From NCBI RefSeq assembly GCF_016082275.1, contig NZ_MOWM01000030.1, positions 1 to 58,033 of the forward strand: a stretch of DNA of 58,033 nucleotides, in the 5' to 3' direction. This document shows, piece by piece, positions 9,281-17,940 of this stretch. The translations under genes were made by a program, and so were the position numbers. The stretch's first letter is position 1. Every line of letters begins with the position of its first letter. A model generated the notes under the pieces. That model made no database searches. It was not told the DNA's origin and saw only the letters and a program-made list of their open reading frames with translations. Source of the stretch: Variovorax sp. E3 (lineage in GTDB: Bacteria > Pseudomonadota > Gammaproteobacteria > Burkholderiales > Burkholderiaceae_C).

Positions 9281-9493
9281 ATGGATGACGTGAGATGCGG
9301 TGCCTGCAACCGCAAGTTGGCGACCGGGGAATACCGGCGCCTGCAGATCAAATGCCCGCGCTGCGGTGCATTCAACGACCTGAGGGCCGTGAGCCCCACC
9401 ATCGAGCGCCCCCGAGCGTCCAACCCTGAAAGGACGCCCGATGCTCAAATCCCCAGTCAAACCCGCCTCAAAGCCCCCTCGAAGGGCCGGTGA
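9281..9493 (+). CDS. com: Com-family zinc-finger translational regulator
   Basis: 70 residues. MDDVRCGACNRKL and IKCPRCGAFNDLRA place Cys at 6, 9, 25 and 28, the four-Cys zinc site of Mu Com. In Mu, Com binds the mom mRNA and exposes its translation start. RBS AGGTGA lies 7 bases before ATG 9281. The 3' end overlaps the next ORF (ATG 9441) by 53 bases, as Mu com overlaps mom. The C-terminal 35 residues are basic and disordered. The likely target is the downstream ABC-GNAT transcript (inference). Confidence 0.85.
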   Translation: MDDVRCGACNRKLATGEYRRLQIKCPRCGAFNDLRAVSPTIERPRASNPERTPDAQIPSQTRLKAPSKGR

Positions 9494-9617
9494 GAACGGT
9501 TTCACCTACCGCCAGCGTTACGCCCTCGTGGTGCCGTGCCGCGACGAGACCCATCAGCAGGAACTGCACGCCCAACTCGGCCAGCTCGGCCTCAAGACGA
9601 AGGTGGTGTGCGTATGA
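9441..9617 (+). CDS. 58-residue ORF between com and the ABC-GNAT gene
   Basis: ATG 9441 to TGA 9615-9617 gives 58 residues starting MLKSPVKPASKPPRRAGENG and ending in LGLKTKVVCV. The first half is basic; the second half (FTYRQRYALVVPCRDET) looks folded. It overlaps com by 53 bases and its stop overlaps the next ATG (9614) as ATGA, so the three genes look translationally coupled. I do not recognise the family. It could be a small partner protein or a leader ORF through which Com acts on the downstream gene. Confidence 0.6.
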   Translation: MLKSPVKPASKPPRRAGENGFTYRQRYALVVPCRDETHQQELHAQLGQLGLKTKVVCV

Positions 9618-10726
9618 AGCTCACCATCAGCCACCGATGCGACGACTTCGATACGTACCGCGCCGCCCGCGTGAAGTCGCTTTTCAATGTCGACTCCGGG
9701 GCCAACTTCGCCCTGGAGGCCGACCTCGACCTCGACGCGGCGCCGTGGCAGATCGGCGTGATCGTGGGGCCGAGCGGGTCGGGCAAGACCAGCATGGGCC
9801 GGGCGTTGTGGGGCCGCAAGGCGGTCTATGCGCCCCGCTGGCCGGCGGATCAGCCCTTGATCGATGCCATCACGCCTGAAGGCTCGTTCGACGCCGTGAC
9901 GGCCGCGTTGTCGAGCGTGGGCCTGGGGAGCGTGCCGACCTGGCTGCGGCCGTACCCGGTGCTTTCCAACGGCGAGCAGTTCCGGGCCAACCTCGCCCGG
10001 CTGATCGCAGAGGCACCCGAGCGGGCCGTGCTGGACGAATTCAGTAGCGTGGTCGACCGCCAGATAGCCCAGATCGGCGCGGGCGCGTTCGCCAAGGCCT
10101 GGCGGCGCACGGCCGGCCAGGTCGTGCTCCTGAGCTGCCACTACGACGTGCTCGACTGGCTGCAGCCGGACTGGGTGTTCGACACGGCCACGGGCCAGTT
10201 TTCACGGGGGTTACTTCGGCGACGACCGCGCGTCGACGTGGAGCTGTGGGAAACCGACTGGCGGCATTGGGCGGCCTTTGAGCCGCATCACTATCTGAAG
10301 ATGCCGAAGATGATCGCCGCGACCAACTACGTCGCCAGCGTCGACGGCCAGCTCGTGGCTCACGTCGCTGTCAGCACCAGGCCGGGGCTCAAAGAGGCGC
10401 GCGCGTGCCGGTTGGTGGTCATGCCAGAGTGGCAAGGCGCGGGCGTTGGCCTGCGCTTCCTTGACGCCATCTGTGAGCGGTGGCGGCTCGGCCAGAACCG
10501 CTACGGCCTGCCGATGCTGTCCCTGTTCCACACCAGCCACCCCGGGCTTGCCACGGCGCTGCGCCGCTCCAGGAACTGGACGCAGGTATCGGCCGCGCTC
10601 GTCGGGCAGGACAAGGCCAGGAGCGCCGCCAGCATCGAGCGTTCGGGCGGCAAGGGCGCCGGCTACGGCGGCCACTTTCGCGCCGTGCAGGGCTTTCGCT
10701 ACCTCGGGGAGGCCGCATGCGCGTGA
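9614..10726 (+). CDS. ABC-type ATPase fused to GNAT acetyltransferase domain (Mom-like position)
   Basis: 370 residues from ATG 9614. Residues 1-200 form a small ABC ATPase: Walker A GPSGSGKTS 52-60, signature LSNGE 117-121, Walker B AVLDEFSS 138-145, H-loop His176. Residues 215-370 form a GNAT fold with motif A RLVVMPEWQGAGVGL at 266-280. Mu Mom, which makes a carbamoylmethyl adenine in DNA, is itself a GNAT-fold enzyme, and this gene follows com as mom does. No membrane segments are present, so this is not a transporter. It may modify phage DNA against restriction, with the ATPase as motor or clamp (inference). It overlaps the next gene by 10 bases. Confidence 0.8.
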   Translation: MKLTISHRCDDFDTYRAARVKSLFNVDSGANFALEADLDLDAAPWQIGVIVGPSGSGKTSMGRALWGRKAVYAPRWPADQPLIDAITPEGSFDAVTAALSSVGLGSVPTWLRPYPVLSNGEQFRANLARLIAEAPERAVLDEFSSVVDRQIAQIGAGAFAKAWRRTAGQVVLLSCHYDVLDWLQPDWVFDTATGQFSRGLLRRRPRVDVELWETDWRHWAAFEPHHYLKMPKMIAATNYVASVDGQLVAHVAVSTRPGLKEARACRLVVMPEWQGAGVGLRFLDAICERWRLGQNRYGLPMLSLFHTSHPGLATALRRSRNWTQVSAALVGQDKARSAASIERSGGKGAGYGGHFRAVQGFRYLGEAACA

Positions 10727-11322
10727 TGATCGTCGGCCAGAAGTATCTCGGGGCAGAGGTGCTGAAGCTGTGCCTCGGCCGAGGCGACGACGTAGCGGCC
10801 GTCAGCGCGCCGCGCGTGGATGACCGGCTGGCCGCCGTTGCGGTCGACGCGGGCGTGCCGCTCTGCCAGGTGCCGCGACGACTGGACGCATCGTGGGTTC
10901 CCGAAGACGTCGACCTGATCCTGTGCGCGCATGCTCACGTCTTCGTGACCCGTGAGGCGCGCCTGAAGGCCCGGTATGGAGCGCTGGGCTACCACCCCAG
11001 CCTGTTGCCCCGCCATCGCGGCCGTGACGCCATCGTTTGGGCGGTTCACATGCGCGACCTGATCACAGGCGGGACCGCCTACTGGTTGGACGACGGGGCG
11101 GATACGGGAGACATCGCCGCGCAGGACTGGTGTTGGGTCAGGCCTGGCGACACGCCCGAGGCGCTCTGGCGTCGTGACCTGGCGCCCATGGGCCTGCGCC
11201 TGTTTGGAGACGTTCTCGGCCGCCTGGACGCCGGGGAAGTGCCGCGCCGGCCCCAAGACCCGGAACTGGCGACCTGGGAGCCGGCTCACGCCGCGCAGAA
11301 ACTGGCTTCAAAGGGCGTTTGA
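10717..11322 (+). CDS. Formyltransferase-fold protein in the Com module
   Basis: 201 residues; GGGGAGG ends 4 bases before ATG 10717. HPSLLPRHRG at 93-102 and DDGADTGD at 125-132 identify the folate-dependent formyltransferase fold (Fmt, PurN). The usual NxH active-site pair reads GYH here (Gly91, His93), so the Asn is replaced, while the Asp of the DxGADTG motif is kept. The C-terminal tRNA-binding domain of Fmt is absent. The 10-base overlap with the ABC-GNAT gene implies a shared pathway, possibly acylation or formylation of a base or of a transferred group (inference). Confidence 0.75.
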   Translation: MRVMIVGQKYLGAEVLKLCLGRGDDVAAVSAPRVDDRLAAVAVDAGVPLCQVPRRLDASWVPEDVDLILCAHAHVFVTREARLKARYGALGYHPSLLPRHRGRDAIVWAVHMRDLITGGTAYWLDDGADTGDIAAQDWCWVRPGDTPEALWRRDLAPMGLRLFGDVLGRLDAGEVPRRPQDPELATWEPAHAAQKLASKGV

Positions 11323-11343
11323 AAGCCCCCCGCATCCGGGGCT

Positions 11344-11700
11344 ATGCTGGCGGCAATGTTCTTTGCCCGTGTCACATTGCTGATGGCCCCAGACGGGGAA
11401 CGCCTACCTCCGAACCAGCGTCAGCCGCCCATGCGCGGCACCGTGACTTTCGGCGAGATGAACCGGGCCCCCGGCTCGGAACCGTACTCGACCGTGGTTG
11501 ACCTCTGGGAAGACTACGACTCCAGCCGTAGGCGCTGCATGGCGCACATGTCGACACCGGTTATCTTGCCCAACGGGAAGAGAGCCGGCCTGCTCATCTC
11601 CGGCATCCAGCGGGAGACTTGGCACGACAACGAGGGGAAGCTGCGGATCAAGGAGCATCGCCAGGTCTGGGAGGTTGTGCCGATACCCTCCACCGATTGA
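11344..11700 (+). CDS. Hypothetical protein at the prophage right end
   Basis: 118 residues if ATG 11344 is used; ATG 11356, 11383 and 11431 are alternatives. The core TPVILPNGKRAGLLISGIQ and ETWHDNEGKLRIKEHRQVW looks like a compact soluble protein. I do not recognise the family. It is the last phage gene before the putative right end and may belong to the modification module or be an independent cargo gene. Confidence 0.5.
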   Translation: MLAAMFFARVTLLMAPDGERLPPNQRQPPMRGTVTFGEMNRAPGSEPYSTVVDLWEDYDSSRRRCMAHMSTPVILPNGKRAGLLISGIQRETWHDNEGKLRIKEHRQVWEVVPIPSTD

Positions 11701-11725
11701 CCGGCGCCAAGCGGAAAATGCTGGA

Positions 11726-11760
11726 TCAAATCAAACGTTCGGCCGGGTCAAACCAAACGT
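11726..11760 (+). repeat. Tandem 13-bp repeats, candidate transposase binding sites of the phage right end
   Basis: TCAAATCAAACGT (11726-11738) and TCAAACCAAACGT (11748-11760) differ at one base and start 22 bp apart, two helical turns. Mu-type transposases bind tandem sites of about 22 bp at each end. Phage genes lie to the left and host rutF to the right. The terminal CA dinucleotide may be at 11771-11772. The left-end sites are not in the window. Confidence 0.55.
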
Positions 11761-11794
11761 CGCGCTACTGCATCGCGCCGCGTTGAGTCTTGCT

Positions 11795-11816
11795 CCCTCT
11801 CCCCTTGGGGAGAGGG
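11795..11816 (-). terminator. Hairpin downstream of rutF
   Basis: CCCTCTCCCC pairs perfectly with GGGGAGAGGG across a two-base centre, 12 bases beyond the rutF stop. There is no clear U-run on the minus strand. It could act as a transcript stabiliser or weak terminator. It resembles the C/G palindromes repeated elsewhere in the window. Confidence 0.35.
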
Positions 11817-11827
11817 GACAAGAAGGG

Positions 11828-12379
11828 TCAGTGCTGCGGTGGAGGCGCCGCGATCTCGTGATACCGGCGGTCGAAATAGATCAGGCCTTGCGCCGCACCG
11901 CCGATGGCAATCGCCACGGCCTCGCAGAACAGCACGTCATGCGTCCCCGCGCTCGTCGCATGCACCACGCGGCAGTCGAAGGACACGGCCGCGTCGTCGA
12001 GCATCGGCGAGCCTGTCGTCTTGCGGCTCCAGCGGCCGGCGGCAAAGCGTTCGTCCATCGGCGTCTTGCCGCCGAACAAGGCGGACAGCGACTGGTGTCC
12101 GGCCGCCAGCACGTTCACGCACAGCACGCCGTTGGCCTTGAACGCCGGGTACACGGAGGCCGATCGGTTCAGGCACACGAGCAGGGTCGGCGGCTCGTCG
12201 GTCACGCTGCACACGGCCGAGGCCGTGAAGCCCGCGCGGCCCGCGGGGCCGTCGGTGGTGATGATGTTCACGGCGGCGCCCAGGCGCGCCATCGCGTTGC
12301 GGTAGTCGGCCTTGGGCAAGCCGGGCGGCAGGCCCGCGGGGTTCGATGAAGCGGCGTGGGAAGCCATGGCGTTGAGCAT
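11828..12379 (-). CDS. rutF: RutF flavin reductase (pyrimidine utilisation)
   Basis: 183 residues. RutF supplies reduced FMN to RutA using NADH. The motifs [41 protein letters not shown] and [12 protein letters not shown] are typical of the flavin reductase-like FMN-binding fold. ATG at 12379 is chosen because GGAG lies 9 bases upstream; a second Met is at 12367. It is the last gene of the rut operon, 15 bases after rutE, and is followed directly by the prophage. No rutG permease is seen. Confidence 0.92.
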   Translation of the reverse strand: MLNAMASHAASSNPAGLPPGLPKADYRNAMARLGAAVNIITTDGPAGRAGFTASAVCSVTDEPPTLLVCLNRSASVYPAFKANGVLCVNVLAAGHQSLSALFGGKTPMDERFAAGRWSRKTTGSPMLDDAAVSFDCRVVHATSAGTHDVLFCEAVAIAIGGAAQGLIYFDRRYHEIAAPPPQH

Positions 12380-12393
12380 GGAAGGTGGCTCCT

Positions 12394-12993
12394 TCAGGCC
12401 AGCAGGCAGGCTTCGTCGAAGGGCAGCCGCGGCAGGCGGCCGAACACCTTCGACGCATCGCCGTGGCCGAGGTTGATGAGGAAGTTGACGGTCCAGTCGG
12501 TGCCCTCGAAAAAGGCGGCATCGACCTTCGCCTTGTCGAAGCCCGACATCGGCCCGGCGTCCAGGCCCACCGCGCGCGCGGCCAGCAGCAGATAGCCGGC
12601 CTGCAGGCTGGCATTGCGAAAGGCGGTTTCGTGCGCGGCCTCGGGGCTGCCGGTGAACCAGCTGCGCGCGTCGGCGTGCGGGAACAGCGTGGGCAGCTTG
12701 TCGTAGAACTTGCGGTCCCACGCGGCAATGACGGTGACGGGCGCGCGCATGGTTTTTTCGAGGTTGCCCTTGGACAGCGCGGGTGCCAGGCGCTGCTTGC
12801 CTTCGGGCGTGCGCACGAACACGAAGCGCGCGGGCGAGCAGTTGGCCGAGGTCGGGCCGAGGCTCGCGAGCGCGTGGATCTGCCGCAGCTGCGCGTCGGT
12901 GACGGCCTCGTCGGTCCAGCCGTTGTGGCTGCGCGCGGCGGTGAAGAGCAGCGACAGCGCGGCGTCGTCGAGTGGGGTGGCGAGGGGGGTCAT
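12394..12993 (-). CDS. rutE: RutE malonic semialdehyde reductase
   Basis: 199 residues of the nitroreductase fold. RutE reduces malonic semialdehyde to 3-hydroxypropionate in the Rut pathway. [15 protein letters not shown], the conserved [18 protein letters not shown] and GPMSGFD are family signatures for FMN binding. Its ATG overlaps the rutD stop as ATGA. A paralog with about the same length lies at 38784-39374. Confidence 0.92.
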   Translation of the reverse strand: MTPLATPLDDAALSLLFTAARSHNGWTDEAVTDAQLRQIHALASLGPTSANCSPARFVFVRTPEGKQRLAPALSKGNLEKTMRAPVTVIAAWDRKFYDKLPTLFPHADARSWFTGSPEAAHETAFRNASLQAGYLLLAARAVGLDAGPMSGFDKAKVDAAFFEGTDWTVNFLINLGHGDASKVFGRLPRLPFDEACLLA

Positions 12994-13801
12994 GCGGGAA
13001 CGGCGGGTGCGCTGACCCGCGAAAGAAAGGCCAGCAAGGTGCTGTTGAAGGCGTCCGCCTCGGTCACGCTGTGCGCGTGGCCGCCGTGCGCCATGAGGTT
13101 GAGCGTGGCGTTCGGCAGGCCCTCGGCCAGGCGCTGCGAGCAGGTCCAGGGCACGAGCACGTCGTCCTTGGCGGCGGCCGCCAGCGTGGGCGCGGCAATG
13201 TCGGCCAGGCGCGCGTCGATGTCGAAGGCGCGCAGCGCGGCGATGCGCGCACGCATGTTGGCCTCGCCGGGGAAGTGCGCGAACGCGTGGTCGACCTCGT
13301 CGGCCACGCGCTTCGCATGGGCCGCGCACCACGCGGCGGGGTACAGGAAGATCGGCTGCGCTTCCACGTAGCGCGCGGGCCGACCGCGCCGAGCAGCGCG
13401 AGCCGCGTGTCGAAGCAGCGCGCCGAGTGCGGGTTGGGCTTGGCCCATGCGTTGACGAGCACGAGGCTCGCCACGCGCGCCGGCGCATCGAGCGCGAGCC
13501 GCAGCCCCACGAGGCCGCCGAGCGCATGGCCCGCGAAGTGGCATTGCGTGGTCTGGGTGGCGTCGAGAATTTCCAGCACGTCCTGCGCCATGTGCTCGAT
13601 GGCGTAGGCCTCGGGCAACGCGGCGGGGCTGCGGCCCGTGCCGCGCTGGTCGTAGGCGATGACGCGGTGTCCGGCGGCAATCAGTGCGCCCAGTTGCGGC
13701 TGCCAGAAACCGGCCGAGCCACCGAGGCCCGACGACAGCAGCACGGTGGCGGCCGCGTCGGACGGCCCGTGCACCTCGTAATGCAGAGACGACGACGGCA
13801 T
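12990..13801 (-). CDS. rutD: RutD aminoacrylate hydrolase (frameshifted in this sequence)
   Basis: An alpha/beta hydrolase thought to speed aminoacrylate hydrolysis to malonic semialdehyde. From ATG 13801 the frame reads [12 protein letters not shown], with oxyanion-region [20 protein letters not shown] and nucleophile elbow GHALGG. Near 13380 the frame is lost after LLGAVGP, and the next frame resumes with [16 protein letters not shown] through to LLAFLSR and the stop at 12990. One missing C in a CCC run restores 270 residues. The elbow has Ala instead of Ser at the nucleophile position (GHALGG), as also seen in some RutD proteins. Confidence 0.87.
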
Positions 13802-13806
13802 GCGGC

Positions 13807-14199
13807 TCAGCCCTTCTTGCCGACGTGGGCGATCGAGGCGATCTCGATCAGCGCGTCGGGCTTCACCAGGCCGCACTGGATGCAGTAGCGCGCGGGCTTG
13901 GTGCCCGGAAAGAACTCGGCGTACACCGCGTTGATCTTCGCGTAGTCGGCCCAGTCCTTGAGCATGATCTGGTTGAAGGTCACGTCGTCCATGGTGCCGC
14001 CCGCGGCTTCGACCACGCCCTGGATGGTGGTGAGCACGTGGCGCGCCTGCGCGCTCGCGTCGCCGACGTGCACCACGTTGTTGTCCTTGTCGAAGGGCAG
14101 CGTGCCCGACACGTAGAGCACGCCGTCGGCGAGCGTGCCGGGAACATAAGGGGCGAGCGGCACGCCGGTGCCGGGCGGGATGATGGCTTGCTTGGGCAT
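13807..14199 (-). CDS. rutC: RutC aminoacrylate peracid reductase/deaminase (RidA family)
   Basis: 130 residues of the YjgF/RidA fold. [39 protein letters not shown] and [19 protein letters not shown] are typical, with the conserved Arg and Cys near residues 105-109 that bind the imine/enamine substrate. It acts on 3-aminoacrylate in the Rut route. Five bases separate it from rutD and 22 from rutB. Confidence 0.93.
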   Translation of the reverse strand: MPKQAIIPPGTGVPLAPYVPGTLADGVLYVSGTLPFDKDNNVVHVGDASAQARHVLTTIQGVVEAAGGTMDDVTFNQIMLKDWADYAKINAVYAEFFPGTKPARYCIQCGLVKPDALIEIASIAHVGKKG

Positions 14200-14221
14200 G
14201 GAACAGTCCTTGGTGAAAGAG

Positions 14222-15019
14222 TCAGGCGAGGGCCGCTTCGGCGGCCGGTGCGGGTGTGGTGGCGGCCGAGGGCGCGAAGGTGCTGCAGAAACTTTCCACG
14301 CTGCAGACCCAGCCGAAGAAGGTCTCGACGTTGTAGACGGAGGCCTTCTGGATCGCGGGGCCGCCCAGTTCGTGCGTCGCGTCCTCGAGCATCACGGCGA
14401 AATATTCGAGGTGGAAGGCATCGCGCAGCGTCGACTCCACGCATACGTTGGTGGCGATGCCGGTGAACGCCAGGTGGCGGATGCCGCGCGCGCGCAGCGT
14501 GCTGTCGAGCGTGCTGTTGAAGAAGCCGCTGTAGCGCGTCTTCGGCACCACGATGTCGCCGGGCTGCGGCTGCATCGGGTCGATGAGTTCGTAGTCCCAG
14601 CCGCCCTTGGCGAGGAACTTGCCCTGCAGCTCGGGCTTGGCGCGCATGGTCTTGAGCGCGTTCGACTTGTGCCAGTTCGGCGAGCCGGGGCCGCCGGCTT
14701 CGACGTAGGCGGCGTCCCAGCCGTTCTGCAGAAACACGACCAGCATGCCGGCCGCGCGCGCCGCCGCGATGGCGCGCACGATGTTGGCGATGGTGCCCTG
14801 CGCACCGGAAATGTCGAAGCCCGCCGAGTCGACGTACCCGCCGATCGACGCATAGGCGTTCTGCATGTCGACGACGATCAGTGCGGTGTCGCTGGCGTGC
14901 AGCGCGAGCGGCTCGGGGCGCGCGGGCAGCACCACGGCGGCGGGTGCGCCCGGCAGGCGCGGCGCGCCGACCGGCGTGCTCGAGGTGAGGGTGGTGTTGC
15001 GTGCGGGTGTGGTGCTCAT
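14222..15019 (-). CDS. rutB: RutB ureidoacrylate amidohydrolase
   Basis: 265 residues of the isochorismatase-like cysteine hydrolase fold, releasing CO2 and ammonia from ureidoacrylate. The triad is visible: Asp51 (IVVDMQNAY), Lys160 ([11 protein letters not shown]) and Cys193 ([10 protein letters not shown]). ATG 15019 has GGAG 7 bases upstream; ATG 15037 overlaps the rutA stop and is an alternative. The Ala/Pro-rich tail after residue 245 is unusual but harmless. Confidence 0.93.
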   Translation of the reverse strand: MSTTPARNTTLTSSTPVGAPRLPGAPAAVVLPARPEPLALHASDTALIVVDMQNAYASIGGYVDSAGFDISGAQGTIANIVRAIAAARAAGMLVVFLQNGWDAAYVEAGGPGSPNWHKSNALKTMRAKPELQGKFLAKGGWDYELIDPMQPQPGDIVVPKTRYSGFFNSTLDSTLRARGIRHLAFTGIATNVCVESTLRDAFHLEYFAVMLEDATHELGGPAIQKASVYNVETFFGWVCSVESFCSTFAPSAATTPAPAAEAALA

Positions 15020-15033
15020 GAACGTGCTCCGCT

Positions 15034-16146
<1,113 letters not shown>

Positions 16147-16246
16147 GAAGGGGCTCCTGTTGCGATTGCGAAGCCTCTTGCATGCGCCGTGCCAGTTGAA
16201 TAAGTTGTTTTGAATCAATGGCTTAGCAAAAATAGCCATCCACGTT

Positions 16247-16262
16247 TTGACCATTTGGTCCA
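16247..16262 (-). promoter_or_regulatory. RutR-type operator upstream of rutA
   Basis: TTGACCATTTGGTCCA matches the known RutR consensus TTGACCANNTGGTCAA at all fixed positions except one (C for the first A of the final AA). It sits about 100 bases upstream of the rutA start and also about 100 bases upstream of the divergent gene at 16362. RutR represses rut and is released by uracil or thymine. No rutR gene is in the window. Confidence 0.72.
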
Positions 16263-16361
16263 AAGTGGAGCAGGCGATCAGCCCGGATTGCGGCGGCGCG
16301 GTGCGGGCCGGGCCAAAGCGGTGCAGTGCCGCCGTCACGGACGGCACGGCAGAATCACGCC

Positions 16362-16814
16362 ATGCCCAAGACTCCACTCCGCGCCGCCGCGGCGATCGGC
16401 GGCACTGCCGACGACGTCGAAGCGGCCTTCTATGAAGCGCTGCAACGCGGCGACATCGATGCGCTCATGGCCTGCTGGGCCGACGAGGACGAGGTGTTCT
16501 GCGTGCACCCCGGCGGCCCCCGGCTGGTGGGGGCGGTCGCGATCCGCGCGGCTTTCGAGCAGATGTTCGGCAACGGCGCCATCCACGCCATGCCGGCGCG
16601 GGTGCGCAAGATCGAATCGCTCGCAAGCGCGGTGCACAACGTGCTCGAACGCATCGAGGTGCTCACGGCCGAAGGCCCGCGCCATGCGTTCGTGCTGGCC
16701 ACCAACGTCTATCACAAGACCGCGCAGGGCTGGCGCCTGGTGGCGCACCACGCAAGCCCCGGCAGCGCGCGCGAACCCGACGACGCGAACGATCCGCCCC
16801 AGACCCTGCATTGA
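16362..16814 (+). CDS. SnoaL/NTF2-like protein
   Basis: 150 residues. [22 protein letters not shown] followed by [15 protein letters not shown] and [10 protein letters not shown] is the pattern of small cone-shaped SnoaL/DUF4440-type proteins, some of which are ketosteroid isomerase-like enzymes. The substrate is unknown. The ATG is divergent from rutA with about 215 bases between. The stop overlaps the next start as TGATG, so it is co-translated with the YheT hydrolase. Confidence 0.7.
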   Translation: MPKTPLRAAAAIGGTADDVEAAFYEALQRGDIDALMACWADEDEVFCVHPGGPRLVGAVAIRAAFEQMFGNGAIHAMPARVRKIESLASAVHNVLERIEVLTAEGPRHAFVLATNVYHKTAQGWRLVAHHASPGSAREPDDANDPPQTLH

Positions 16815-17851
16815 TGCCTTCCTTCGTTTCCGCTCCTTCCGCTTCCGGTTCTTCTCCCCTGACGGCCATGGACTACGCGGCGCCGCGCTGGCTGCCCGGC
16901 GGCAACCTGCAGACCATCTGGGCCGCGCTCTATGCGCGGCGCTTCGACGGGCCGGCGCCGGTCTACCGGCGCGAGCGCTGGCCGACGCCGGACGGCGACT
17001 TCATCGACGTCGATTTCGTCGATGCGCCGGTGCCGGGCAAGGCGCCGCTGCTGGTGCTGTTCCACGGGCTCGAAGGCTCGTCGCGCAGCCACTACGCCGA
17101 AGCCTTCGCGGCGTTCGCGGCAGCGCAGGGCATGGCCTTCGCGGTGCCGCATTTCCGCGGCTGCAGCGGCGAGCTGAACCTGGCGCCGCGCGCCTACCAC
17201 TCGGGCGACTTCGAGGAGATCGGCTGGATCCTGGCGCGCATGCGCGAGCAGCACACGCTGAAAGGCGGCGGGCCGGTGCTGGCGGCAGGCGTGTCGCTGG
17301 GCGGCAATGCGCTCATGCGATGGGCCTCCGAAGCCGGAGAAACGGCCTCGGGCGTGGTGAGCGCCGTGGCCTCGGTGTGCGCGCCGCTCGACCTCGCGGC
17401 GGGCGGCGAGGCGATCGGCAAGGGCTTCAACAAGCTGGTCTACACGCGCATGTTCCTGAACACCATGAAGCCCAAGGCGATGGCCAAGCTGGCGCAGTTT
17501 CCGGGCCTGTTCGACCGCGACCGCCTGCTGGCCGCGCGCAACCTGTACGACTTCGACGACGTGTTCACCGCGCCGCTGCACGGCTTTCGCGACACCGACG
17601 ACTATTGGTCGCGGGGCTCGGCCAAGCCGCACCTGGCGTCGATCCGCGTGCCCGCGCTGGTGGTGAACGCGCGCAACGACCCCTTCATTCCCGCGAGCAG
17701 CTTGCCGCTGCCCGGCCAGGTGGGCGCGCACGTCACGCTGTGGCAGCCCGCGCATGGCGGGCATGTCGGTTTTCCGATGGGGGCGCTGCCGCCGGGGCAT
17801 GTGCGCGGCATGCCGCAGCGCGTGGGCGGCTGGCTGGCGCGCCACGTCTGA
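16814..17851 (+). CDS. YheT-family alpha/beta hydrolase
   Basis: 345 residues. PRWLPGGNLQTIWAALY is the N-terminal signature of the YheT/ABHD1-3 family. The nucleophile elbow is GVSLGGN, the acid is in NARNDPFIP and the His in GGHVGFP. LFHGLEGSSRSHYAE supplies the oxyanion hole. It is a probable cytoplasmic esterase of unknown substrate. ATG 16814 is preferred over the in-frame TTG at 16811. Confidence 0.83.
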   Translation: MPSFVSAPSASGSSPLTAMDYAAPRWLPGGNLQTIWAALYARRFDGPAPVYRRERWPTPDGDFIDVDFVDAPVPGKAPLLVLFHGLEGSSRSHYAEAFAAFAAAQGMAFAVPHFRGCSGELNLAPRAYHSGDFEEIGWILARMREQHTLKGGGPVLAAGVSLGGNALMRWASEAGETASGVVSAVASVCAPLDLAAGGEAIGKGFNKLVYTRMFLNTMKPKAMAKLAQFPGLFDRDRLLAARNLYDFDDVFTAPLHGFRDTDDYWSRGSAKPHLASIRVPALVVNARNDPFIPASSLPLPGQVGAHVTLWQPAHGGHVGFPMGALPPGHVRGMPQRVGGWLARHV

Positions 17852-17866
17852 CGGCAGGTTTTTTCA

Positions 17867-17927
17867 TGGGGCCGCCCCCGGTAGGGGGTAGGAGAAGCGA
17901 CACGAAGTGCGCGCAGCCTGGGGGCGA
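17867..17927. repeat. Dispersed C/G palindromic intergenic repeat, copy A
   Basis: CCCCCGGTAGGGGG is followed by GGAGAAGCGACACGAAG, TGCGCGCAGCC and TGGGGGC. The same order of elements (C-run, G-run, ACGAAG, GCGCAGC, G-run) occurs at 36151-36207. It fills the short gap between the YheT gene and the next gene. Such REP-like elements are common between genes of this bacterial family as I recall. Confidence 0.6.
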
Positions 17928-17940
17928 GCAAAATAGCGCC

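Larger units (their letters stand above)
1..11772 (+). mobile_element. Mu-like (transposable) prophage, right-hand portion
   Basis: The window opens inside a prophage. From the left edge to about 11.7 kb all genes lie on the plus strand in the Mu late order: tape measure, N/gp43, P/gp44, gp45, gp46, gp47, gp48, tail fibre, fibre chaperone, then a Com-type regulator. The left end (repressor, transposase, head genes) lies outside the window. The right boundary is inferred from two 13-bp repeats 22 bp apart at 11726-11760, after which host rut genes start. The exact last base cannot be fixed without the left end and the target duplication. Confidence 0.85.

Noticed and set aside
10717..11322. 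Host methionyl-tRNA formyltransferase
   Set aside because: The tRNA-binding C-terminal domain is missing, the active-site Asn is replaced, and the gene overlaps a phage gene.
12990..13801. rutD as a true pseudogene
   Set aside because: All other rut genes are intact or simply joined, and the break is a single C in a CCC run, matching the error pattern elsewhere.
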